DNA of 64,000 nucleotides from contig NZ_VCNP01000011.1 of assembly GCF_006782915.1 (NCBI RefSeq), positions 37,951 through 101,950 of the forward strand. The letters are read 5' to 3'. Below are positions 17,209 to 24,476 of the stretch, one piece after another (position 1 is the first letter of the stretch; each line of letters starts with the position of its first letter). The DNA is from Streptomyces calvus. Its GTDB lineage: Bacteria; Actinomycetota; Actinomycetes; Streptomycetales; Streptomycetaceae. A model generated the notes under the pieces. It was not told where the DNA came from. It did not search any database and saw only the letters and a list, made by a program, of their open reading frames with translations. A program made the position numbers and the translations under genes.

Positions 17209-18158
17209 ACGAGGTCCACCTTCTCGTCGGGGACGATGCGCCGCTGCACCCAGGTGACCGCCAGCACGATCAGCAGCAGCACGACGGCGGCGGCCGAGGC
17301 GAGCCCGGTCTTGTTGAACTGGAAGGCCAGCTTCACCGTCTGGATCACAAAGGTCTCGGTGCCGGTGGCGCCGCCGGTCATGATGTACGGGATCTCGAAG
17401 ACCGACAGCGAGCCGGAGACGGACAGGATGACGCTCAGGCTCAGTACGGGCCTGATGCCGGGCGCGATGATGTGCCGGAACTGGTGCCAGCGGCTCGCGC
17501 CGTCGATCTCGGCCGCCTCGTACAGCTCGCCCGGGATGGACTGGATGGCGCCGAGGAACAGCACGAAGTTCAGGCCCAGGTAGCGCCAGACGGAGACGCC
17601 GGCGAGCGAGGTGTTCGCGGAGGACGGCGTGCCCAGCCAGGCGTGGTCGGTCTCGACGCCGAGGAGGCGCAGCACGGAGTCGAGTGTGCCGCCGTCCTGG
17701 AAGAAGTAGAGGAAGACGAAACCGATCGCCACCCCGTTGATCAGGTACGGGAAGAACAGCACGCCCTTGAAGAAGTTCCGGAAGCGCACGTCGAAGCTGA
17801 GGACCGTGGCGAAGTACAGGGCGAGGACGATCTGCACCACGGAGGCGACGAGGTAGTAGCCGCTGACGAAGAAGACCTCGAACAGCTCGGAGCGGGTGAG
17901 GAGTTCGGTGTAGTTCCCGGTTCCGGTGTAGTTCAGTTCGGGGCTGACGCCGTCCCAGTCGGTGAAGCTGTACGCGATCATGTTGGCGATCGGCGCGTAG
18001 GTGAACGTCAGCAGCAGGGCCAGCGGGGCCAGCAGGAACAGCCAGGGGGTCAGGCGGCGCGGCAGCGGGGCGCGGCGCGGCGCGCGGGCGGTGCGTCCGG
18101 GCCGGGCGGGCGCGGCCGGTGTGCCCGGCCGCGCCGCCTCGCGGGTGGTGTCCGCCAT
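17205..18158 (-). CDS. carbohydrate ABC transporter permease (MalF type)
   Basis: This 317-residue permease partners the MalG-type protein. An Arg/Pro-rich cytoplasmic N-terminus of about 40 residues is followed by TM1 (LTPWLFLLAPLALLLTFTYA), later spans, and the EAA loop LYEAAEIDGASRWHQFRHIIAPGIRP. The ATG at 18158 overlaps the solute-binding-protein stop as TGATG, which decides the start even though the frame is open far upstream. It overlaps the next permease gene by 4 bp. Confidence 0.9.
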   Translation of the reverse strand: MADTTREAARPGTPAAPARPGRTARAPRRAPLPRRLTPWLFLLAPLALLLTFTYAPIANMIAYSFTDWDGVSPELNYTGTGNYTELLTRSELFEVFFVSGYYLVASVVQIVLALYFATVLSFDVRFRNFFKGVLFFPYLINGVAIGFVFLYFFQDGGTLDSVLRLLGVETDHAWLGTPSSANTSLAGVSVWRYLGLNFVLFLGAIQSIPGELYEAAEIDGASRWHQFRHIIAPGIRPVLSLSVILSVSGSLSVFEIPYIMTGGATGTETFVIQTVKLAFQFNKTGLASAAAVVLLLIVLAVTWVQRRIVPDEKVDLV

Positions 18159-19474
18159 CAGGACCCCAGGGAGTCGCGTGCCTCGGCCCACCGCTCGCCG
18201 AGGTCGTCGAAGAAGCCGTCCAGGCTGCCCTCGCGTGCGCCGCGGGCCAGGTCGACGAGTTCCTGGCGGTAGTCGGGCTTGTAGATGCCGACCTCTGATC
18301 GGTTGTCGATGGTCTTCACCTCGCCGCCCTTGGTGTCGTCGAGGTCGATGAGTTCGACGCCCCGCTCCTCGTAGGGCTTCAGCACGTCGGGCAGCGGGGC
18401 GTCCTTCAGCGGGGACAGGGCCAGGTTGGCGGCCGCGTAGCCGGACGTGTCGGTGAACCAGTCGATCCAGGCGCGCGCGGCGGCCTTGTTGTCGGAGTGG
18501 ACGTTGACGGCCTGCTGGTAGTCCGGGGAGGTCACCGCGCAGAAGGCGCCGTCCTGCTGCGCGGGGAACGGCATGAAGCCGATGTCGGCGGGGTCGGTGC
18601 CGGCCTGCTCGGCGGCGGCCCGCAGCTGCACGACGGCCCAGGAGCCCAGCCACATGGTGGCGATCTCGCCCTTGGCCAGCTTCGCCTTGGACGCCTCCCA
18701 GTTGGTGGTGGTCGGGTCCTTCTCCGCCAGGCCGCCGCGCACGATGTCGTACAGCAGGGTGTCGGCCACGCGCAGGTCGGCGCCCTCGGCCCAGGGGTCG
18801 CCCTCGGCGAGCCGGGTGGTGGCGTCCGGGTCGCAGCCGACGGAGCCGTTGACGTTGGTCCACTGGGTCAGCGGCCACATGTCCTTGAAGTTGGTGTAGT
18901 ACGGCACCGCGTCGGTCTTCGACCTGATGGCCCGCAGGGCGTCGAGGAACGCGTCGGGTGTGGTGGGCCAGTCGGTGACGCCGGCCGCGCTCCAGGTCTT
19001 CCTGTTGTAGACGAAGCCGGGGACGACGCCGATCGGGCTCTGGCCGTAGACCTTGCCGTCGACGGTGGCGTAGTCGGTGAACCGGTACGTGGCGCTCCGT
19101 TCGGCCTCGCTGCCGAGGGAGGCGAAGAACCGCGGGTAGTCCTTCTTCTCGATGACCGCGGGGATCATCAGGACGTCGCCGTAGTTCTCCGTGTTCATAC
19201 GGATCTTGACCTCGCCCTCGTAGTCGGTGAGGGCGTCGAACTCGACCTTCACCCCGGGATGGGTCTTGTTGAACTCGGCGGCGTACTTCTTCATCGTCCC
19301 GTCCTGCACAAGGTCGGTCCGGTGGGTGAGGACGGTGATGGACCCCTTGACCGCGGACGGGTCGTCGGGCGCCTCGGCGTCGGCGCCCTCGGCGGATCCC
19401 CCCGTGCCGGTGCAGGCGGAGGCCAGGAGGGCGAGGACGGCGAGGGATCCGGCGAGTGCCTTGCGTCGGTTCAT
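18158..19474 (-). CDS. sugar ABC transporter solute-binding lipoprotein
   Basis: This 438-residue extracytoplasmic family-1 solute-binding protein has a lipobox in LALLASACTGTGG, giving lipid anchoring at about Cys21. It has the usual alternating domains, including SITVLTHRTDLVQDGTMKKYAAEF and the later LGSWAVVQLR. The ATG at 19474 follows a GGAG ribosome site at 9 nt, whereas a GTG two codons earlier is too close to it. It leads an operon with two permeases and is divergent from the GH2 beta-mannosidase, which suggests import of beta-1,4-mannobiose or larger mannooligosaccharides. The exact ligand is an inference. Confidence 0.9.
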   Translation of the reverse strand: MNRRKALAGSLAVLALLASACTGTGGSAEGADAEAPDDPSAVKGSITVLTHRTDLVQDGTMKKYAAEFNKTHPGVKVEFDALTDYEGEVKIRMNTENYGDVLMIPAVIEKKDYPRFFASLGSEAERSATYRFTDYATVDGKVYGQSPIGVVPGFVYNRKTWSAAGVTDWPTTPDAFLDALRAIRSKTDAVPYYTNFKDMWPLTQWTNVNGSVGCDPDATTRLAEGDPWAEGADLRVADTLLYDIVRGGLAEKDPTTTNWEASKAKLAKGEIATMWLGSWAVVQLRAAAEQAGTDPADIGFMPFPAQQDGAFCAVTSPDYQQAVNVHSDNKAAARAWIDWFTDTSGYAAANLALSPLKDAPLPDVLKPYEERGVELIDLDDTKGGEVKTIDNRSEVGIYKPDYRQELVDLARGAREGSLDGFFDDLGERWAEARDSLGS

Positions 19475-19547
19475 GTGCACCAGCTCCGTTCACGGGGCGG
19501 ACGAGCACGAGTGGGTTGGCTGGTTCGGCACTCTGGCAGCACCTTAC

Positions 19548-19557
19548 TGAACCGGTA
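19548..19557. promoter_or_regulatory. operator-like TGAACCGGTA half of a repeated pair
   Basis: TGAACCGGTAAA at 19548 recurs as TGAACCGGTTTA at 19604, in the region shared by the divergent transporter and mannosidase genes. The core AACCGGT resembles LacI-family operators (central CpG-type palindrome). The LacI gene at the end of the mannosidase operon is the natural candidate to bind it. Confidence 0.5.
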
Positions 19558-19572
19558 AAGTCTCTATTGCGC

Positions 19573-19591
19573 CAACGATGCCAAAACGTTG
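19573..19591. repeat. inverted repeat CAACG-N9-CGTTG between the two operator copies
   Basis: The five-base arms 19573-19577 and 19587-19591 flank ATGCCAAAA. They lie between the two TGAACCGGT sites and may be part of the same regulatory array or chance. Confidence 0.3.
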
Positions 19592-19603
19592 CCCAGACAT
19601 GGG

Positions 19604-19615
19604 TGAACCGGTTTA
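19604..19615. promoter_or_regulatory. operator-like palindrome TGAACCGGTTTA upstream of beta-mannosidase
   Basis: This near-perfect palindrome (11 of 12 positions fit TGAACCGGTTCA) ends one base before the GGGAG ribosome site of the mannosidase gene, so a bound repressor would sit over the translation start region. It pairs with the copy at 19548. Confidence 0.55.
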
Positions 19616-19625
19616 GGGAGTGTGC

Positions 19626-22043
19626 ATGCGTCAGGTCACACCGCTCACCGACGGATGGATCCTGCGACACCCGGACGGCACGGGCGCCGAGCTGCCGGCC
19701 TCGGTGCCCGGGTGCGTGCACACCGATCTGCTGGCGGCCGGTCTGATCCCCGACCCCTTCCTCGGCCGCAACGAGGCCGAGGTGGCGTGGGTGGGCCGGC
19801 GGGACTGGACGTACGAGACGGACCTGCCGGCCGGGACGGGCGCGCACGAGCAGACGGACCTGGTCTTCGACGGGCTCGACACGGTCGCGGAGATCCTGCT
19901 CGACGGCCGGTCGCTGGGCCGGGTGCGCAACATGCACCGCTCGTACCGCTTCGACGTGACGGGGCTGAGCGGACGGCTCGCGGTGCGGTTCGCCTCCGCC
20001 TACGCCGAGGCGGAGGCGGTGCGCGGCACGGTGGGCGAACGGCCCGGCGCCTACGCCGAGCCCTACCAGTACGTGCGCAAGATGGCCTGCTCGTTCGGCT
20101 GGGACTGGGGGCCGACGCTGGTGACGGCCGGGATCTGGCGGCCGGTGCGGCTGGAGCGCTGGTCCACCGCCCGGATCGCCCGGGTGCGGCCGCTGGTCAC
20201 GGTCGACGGCGGCACGGGCCGGGTCGAACTGGCCGTCGACGTCGAGCGCACCCGGGTCGAGGCGCCGCTCACCGTGGAGGCGGCCGTCGGCGGCGTACGC
20301 GCCCGCGCGGAGATCGACGGCACGCACGGCACCGTACGCGTCGAGGTGCCCGGCGCCCGGCTGTGGTGGCCCCGCGGGTACGGCGAACAGCCGCTGTACG
20401 ACGTGGAGTTGACGCTGCTGCACGGCGAGGAGGCGCTGGACGTGTGGCGCCGCCGGATCGGCTTCAGGACGCTGGAGCTGGACACCTCGGCCGACGCGCA
20501 CGGGACCGGGTTCACCCTGGTCGTCAACGGCGAGCGGCTGTTCGCGCGGGGCGTCAACTGGATCCCGGACGACGTCTTCCCGTCCCGCATCACCCGGGAA
20601 CGCTACCGGCGACGCCTGGAGCAGGCGGCCGGCGCGGGCGTGGACCTGGTCCGCGTGTGGGGCGGCGGGATCTACGAGAGCGAGGACTTCTACGACGCCT
20701 GCGACGAGTTGGGCCTGCTGGTCTGGCAGGACTTCCCGTTCGCCTGCGCGGCCTACCCGGAGGAGCAGCCGCTGCGCGGGGAGGTGGAGGCCGAGGCCCG
20801 GGAGAACGTCGTACGGCTGATGCCGCACCCCTCGCTGGTGCTGTGGAACGGCAACAACGAGAACCTGTGGGGCTTCCGGGACTGGGACTGGGAGCCGGGG
20901 CTGGCCGGGGACTCCTGGGGCGAGGGCTACTACCTGGGCGTGCTGCCGCGCGTGGTCGCCGAGTCGGACCCGACACGGCCGTACACGGCGGGCAGCCCCT
21001 GGTCCGGGTCCTGGCGGCACCACCCGAACGACCCGGCGCACGGCACGCACCACTCCTGGGAGGTGTGGAACCGCACCGACTACGCCGACTACCGGCTGAC
21101 CGTGCCCCGCTTCGTGGCCGAGTTCGGCTGGCAGGCGCCGCCCGCGTACGCCACGCTGCGCCGCGCGCTGCCCGGTGAGGAACTCGCGCCCGACTCGCCC
21201 GGCATGCTGCACCACCAGAAGGCCGACGACGGCAACGGCAAGCTGGAGCGCGGGCTGGCCCGCCACTTCGCCCTGCCGGAGGGGGACTTCGACCGCTGGC
21301 ACTATCTGACGCAGGTCAACCAGGCGCGGGCCGTGGCCGCCGGGATCGAGCACTGGCGTTCGCACTGGCCGGTGTGCGCGGGCACGGTGGTGTGGCAGCT
21401 CAACGACTGCTGGCCGGTGACCTCCTGGGCCGCGATCGACGGGGACGGCCGGGAGAAGCCGCTCTACCACGAGCTGCGGCGGCTGTACGCGGACCGGCTG
21501 CTGACCGTGCGCGCGGACGGTGACGGTCCGGTGGTGGCGGCGGTCAACCAGGCGGCCGAGGACTGGCACGGGTCGCTGCGGCTGCGGCGGATGTCCGTCG
21601 ACGGCACGGTGATCGGAGAGGCGGCCCTCGTACTGGCCGCCGGGGCGCGGACGGTGGCCGAGGTGAAGGTACCGCCGGAGCTGATACCCGTCGGCCCCGC
21701 GGAGTTCCTGGTCGCCGACGCGTGGGAGCCCTCCCGGCCGGACGAGGCCGGGACCGGAGGAGCGCTGCGGGCGCTGCACTTCCCGGCGCCGGACCGGGAC
21801 ATCCCCTACCCGCGCCCGGAGTTCGAGGTCGCGCTCGTCCCGGACGGCATCACGGTCACGGCCCGCACCCTCGTACGGGACCTGCTGCTGCAGGCCGACC
21901 GGCTGGATGCGGACGCGCGCGCCGACCGGGGGCTGGTGACGCTGCTTCCCGGCGAGGAGGTGACCATCGGGGTGCGGGGCTGGAAGACTCCGGACCCGGA
22001 AACCGCCCGTCGTGCCCTGTACTGCGTGGAGCCCACTCGATGA
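19626..22043 (+). CDS. GH2-family beta-mannosidase
   Basis: This 805-residue intracellular enzyme (no signal peptide) hydrolyses beta-mannosides, probably the mannooligosaccharides brought in by the divergent importer. The N-terminal jelly-roll domain (about 1-170, with SVPGCVHTDLLAAGLIPDPF and NEAEVAWVGRRDWTYE) is typical of GH2 mannosidases. An Ig-like domain and the TIM barrel follow. The acid/base is Glu412 in VLWNGNNENLWG and the nucleophile Glu499 in FVAEFGWQAPP. A GGGAG ribosome site 5 nt before the ATG fixes the start. The stop overlaps the LacI start as ATGA, so enzyme and regulator are co-translated. Confidence 0.93.
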   Translation: MRQVTPLTDGWILRHPDGTGAELPASVPGCVHTDLLAAGLIPDPFLGRNEAEVAWVGRRDWTYETDLPAGTGAHEQTDLVFDGLDTVAEILLDGRSLGRVRNMHRSYRFDVTGLSGRLAVRFASAYAEAEAVRGTVGERPGAYAEPYQYVRKMACSFGWDWGPTLVTAGIWRPVRLERWSTARIARVRPLVTVDGGTGRVELAVDVERTRVEAPLTVEAAVGGVRARAEIDGTHGTVRVEVPGARLWWPRGYGEQPLYDVELTLLHGEEALDVWRRRIGFRTLELDTSADAHGTGFTLVVNGERLFARGVNWIPDDVFPSRITRERYRRRLEQAAGAGVDLVRVWGGGIYESEDFYDACDELGLLVWQDFPFACAAYPEEQPLRGEVEAEARENVVRLMPHPSLVLWNGNNENLWGFRDWDWEPGLAGDSWGEGYYLGVLPRVVAESDPTRPYTAGSPWSGSWRHHPNDPAHGTHHSWEVWNRTDYADYRLTVPRFVAEFGWQAPPAYATLRRALPGEELAPDSPGMLHHQKADDGNGKLERGLARHFALPEGDFDRWHYLTQVNQARAVAAGIEHWRSHWPVCAGTVVWQLNDCWPVTSWAAIDGDGREKPLYHELRRLYADRLLTVRADGDGPVVAAVNQAAEDWHGSLRLRRMSVDGTVIGEAALVLAAGARTVAEVKVPPELIPVGPAEFLVADAWEPSRPDEAGTGGALRALHFPAPDRDIPYPRPEFEVALVPDGITVTARTLVRDLLLQADRLDADARADRGLVTLLPGEEVTIGVRGWKTPDPETARRALYCVEPTR

Positions 22044-23074
22044 CGGCAACGCCGCCCCCTCGCGTCACCATCAAGGACGTCGCCGCGCGCGCCGGCGTGT
22101 CCAAGGGGGCCGTGTCCCTCGCCTTCAACCACAAGCCCGGCCTGTCGGAGGCCACCCGGGACCGGATCTTCCGGGCGGCGCGGGAGCTGGGCTGGGCGCC
22201 GAGTTCGACCGCGCGGACCCTGGCCGGTTCGCGGGTGGACGTGGTGGGGCTGGCCGTGTGCCGGCCCGCCCGGCTGCTCGGTCTTGAGCCCTTCTACATG
22301 GAGTTCATCTCCGGGGTGGAGAGCGTCCTGGTCGAGCGGTCCTGCTCGCTGCTGCTGCGGCTGGTGCGCAGCCCGGAGGAGGAGGTCGGGCTGATGGAGT
22401 CGTGGTGGCGCGGGCGGCAGATCGGCGGGTCGATCCTGGTGGACTTCCGCGCCGACGATCCCCGCCCGGCGGTGGCCGGGCGGCTCGGGCTGCCGGTGGT
22501 GGCGGTCGGGCATCCGTCGCTGACCGGCGGGCTGACCTCGGTGTGGACCGACGACGCCACGGCGGTGACCGAGGCGGTGCGCTATCTGGCGGCGCTCGGT
22601 CACCGGCGGATCGCCCGGGTGGGCGGGGCGGCGGCGCTCGGCCACACGTCGATCCGCACGACCGCCTTCGACGAGGCGGTGCGGTCCCTGGAGCCGGCCG
22701 CCCGGGCGTGGCAGGTGGCGACGGACTTCTCCGGGGACGCGGGCGCGCGGGCGACGCGTTCGCTGCTGGCGGCGGCGCCGGGTGAGCGGCCCACGGCGAT
22801 CGTGTACGACAACGACATCATGGCGGTGGCCGGTCTGTCGGTGGCGGCCGAGATGGGCCTGCGGGTCCCGGACGACGTGTCGCTGCTGGCGTGGGACGAC
22901 TCGCAGCTGTGCCGGCTGACGCATCCGACGCTCTCCGCGATGAGCCACGACGTGCACGGGTTCGGCGCGGAGGTGGCGCGCACGTTGTTCGGGACGATCA
23001 CCGGAGAGGGTCCGGGATCCCATCCCGTGCCGACGCCGGTCCTGACTCCGCGGGGCTCCACGGCACCACCGTGA
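22040..23074 (+). CDS. LacI-family transcriptional regulator of the mannosidase locus
   Basis: This 344-residue repressor has an N-terminal LacI helix-turn-helix (VTIKDVAARAGVSKGAVSLAFNH, about residues 9-31) and hinge (SSTARTLAGSRVDVVGL). The periplasmic-binding-protein-like effector domain ends with AIVYDNDIMAVAGLSVAAEM and VSLLAWDDSQLCRLTHPTL. It is translationally coupled to the beta-mannosidase by ATGA. It probably binds the TGAACCGGT sites in the divergent promoter and is released by a mannooligosaccharide; both points are inferred from position and family. Confidence 0.9.
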   Translation: MTATPPPRVTIKDVAARAGVSKGAVSLAFNHKPGLSEATRDRIFRAARELGWAPSSTARTLAGSRVDVVGLAVCRPARLLGLEPFYMEFISGVESVLVERSCSLLLRLVRSPEEEVGLMESWWRGRQIGGSILVDFRADDPRPAVAGRLGLPVVAVGHPSLTGGLTSVWTDDATAVTEAVRYLAALGHRRIARVGGAAALGHTSIRTTAFDEAVRSLEPAARAWQVATDFSGDAGARATRSLLAAAPGERPTAIVYDNDIMAVAGLSVAAEMGLRVPDDVSLLAWDDSQLCRLTHPTLSAMSHDVHGFGAEVARTLFGTITGEGPGSHPVPTPVLTPRGSTAPP

Positions 23075-23184
23075 CCGGGCGCGCCGGCCGCGGACGGGCC
23101 GTGTTCCCGGACGCCGGACGGGCCGGGCCGGCGCGGCCGGACGTGTGATGTTCGCCGCTCCAGGCGACGGGGCTGGGCAGTCAC

Positions 23185-23200
23185 GTTACTCGTAAGTAGC
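23185..23200. promoter_or_regulatory. inverted repeat in the fadAB promoter region
   Basis: GTTACT-CGTA-AGTAGC (five of six arm bases pair) lies 50 bp before the thiolase start, and TAGCAT at 23197-23202 could be the -10 element. A TetR- or FadR-type fatty-acid regulator is a plausible binder. Confidence 0.4.
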
Positions 23201-23249
23201 ATGGGTCGTAAGCAAGCGCTCAGCATCCCGCACCTGGAGGAGAGCCATC

Positions 23250-24476
23250 GTGCCTCGTACCGTCAGGGACGTCGTCTTCGTCGACGGCGTCCGCACCCCG
23301 TTCGGCAAGGCGGGCCCGAAGGGCATCTACCACGAGACCCGCGCCGACGATCTCGTCGTGAAGGCCATCCGGGAGCTGCTGCGCCGCAACCCCGGGCTCG
23401 ACCCGAAGAAGATCGACGAGGTCGCCGTCGCCGCGACCACGCAGATCGGTGACCAGGGTCTGACCATCGGCCGCACGGCCGGCATCCTCGCGGGCCTGCC
23501 CACCTCGGTCCCGGGCTACTCCATCGACCGCATGTGCGCCGGCGCCCTGACCGCCGTCACCACGGTGGCCGGCTCCGTCGCCTTCGGCGCGTACGACGTC
23601 GCCATCGCGGGCGGCGTCGAGCACATGGGCCGCCACCCCATGGGCGAGGGCGTCGACCCCAACCCGCGGTTCGTCTCCGAGAAGCTGGTCGACGAGTCCG
23701 CCCTGTTCATGGGCATGACCGCGGAGAACCTGCACGACCGCTACCCGACCATCACCAAGCTGCGCGCGGACGAGTACGCGGTGCGCTCCCAGGAGAAGGC
23801 CGCCAAGGCGTACGCCAACGGCAAGATCCAGGCCGACCTGGTGCCGATCTCCGTACGCCGCACCAACCCCGAGGGCGGCGAGACCGGCTGGGGTCTGGTC
23901 ACCGCCGACGAGCCGATGCGCCCGGGCACCACGCTGGAGAACCTGGCGAACCTCAAGACGCCGTTCCGCGTGCACGGCCGGGTCACCGCGGGCAACGCGG
24001 CCGGTCTGAACGACGGCGCCACCGCCTCGGTCATCGCCTCCGAGGACTTCGCCCGCGAGAACGGGCTGCCGGTCAAGATGCGCCTGGTCTCCTACGCCTT
24101 CGCGGGCGTGGAGCCCGAGGTGATGGGCTACGGCCCGATCCCGGCCACGGAGAAGGCGCTCGCCCAGGCGGGCCTGTCCATTTCCGACATCGGCCTGTTC
24201 GAGATCAACGAGGCCTTCGCCGTCCAGGTCCTCGCCTTCCTGGAGCACTACGGCATCGCCGACGACGACGCCCGCGTCAACCAGTACGGCGGCGCCATCG
24301 CCTTCGGACACCCGCTGGCCTCCTCCGGCGTCCGGCTGATGACGCAGCTGGCCCGCCAGTTCGAGGAGCAGCCGCACGTCCGCTACGGCCTGACCACCAT
24401 GTGCGTCGGCTTCGGCATGGGCGCGACGGTCATCTGGGAGAACCCGCACTTCGAGAACGCCGGAGGCAGCAAGTGA
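23250..24476 (+). CDS. fadA: acetyl-CoA C-acyltransferase (3-ketoacyl-CoA thiolase) FadA
   Basis: This 408-residue thiolase cleaves 3-ketoacyl-CoA with CoA to acetyl-CoA and a shortened acyl-CoA, the last step of beta-oxidation. The catalytic triad elements are present: Cys96 (DRMCAGALTA, acyl-accepting), His354 (FGHPLASSGVRLM) and Cys385 (TMCVGFGMGA, proton shuttle), with NEAFAVQ before them. A GGAGGAGA site precedes the GTG. The gene overlaps fadB by 4 bp (GTGA), forming a fadA-fadB operon, so the two-subunit beta-oxidation complex is made together. Confidence 0.95.
   Translation: MPRTVRDVVFVDGVRTPFGKAGPKGIYHETRADDLVVKAIRELLRRNPGLDPKKIDEVAVAATTQIGDQGLTIGRTAGILAGLPTSVPGYSIDRMCAGALTAVTTVAGSVAFGAYDVAIAGGVEHMGRHPMGEGVDPNPRFVSEKLVDESALFMGMTAENLHDRYPTITKLRADEYAVRSQEKAAKAYANGKIQADLVPISVRRTNPEGGETGWGLVTADEPMRPGTTLENLANLKTPFRVHGRVTAGNAAGLNDGATASVIASEDFARENGLPVKMRLVSYAFAGVEPEVMGYGPIPATEKALAQAGLSISDIGLFEINEAFAVQVLAFLEHYGIADDDARVNQYGGAIAFGHPLASSGVRLMTQLARQFEEQPHVRYGLTTMCVGFGMGATVIWENPHFENAGGSK

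Noticed and set aside
17205..22049. Very long minus-strand frame joining the MalF-type permease, the binding-protein region and the beta-mannosidase antisense
   Set aside because: Only the C-terminal permease part has domain support, and the upstream part overlaps better-supported genes in other frames. The TGATG junction at 18158 sets the real permease start.
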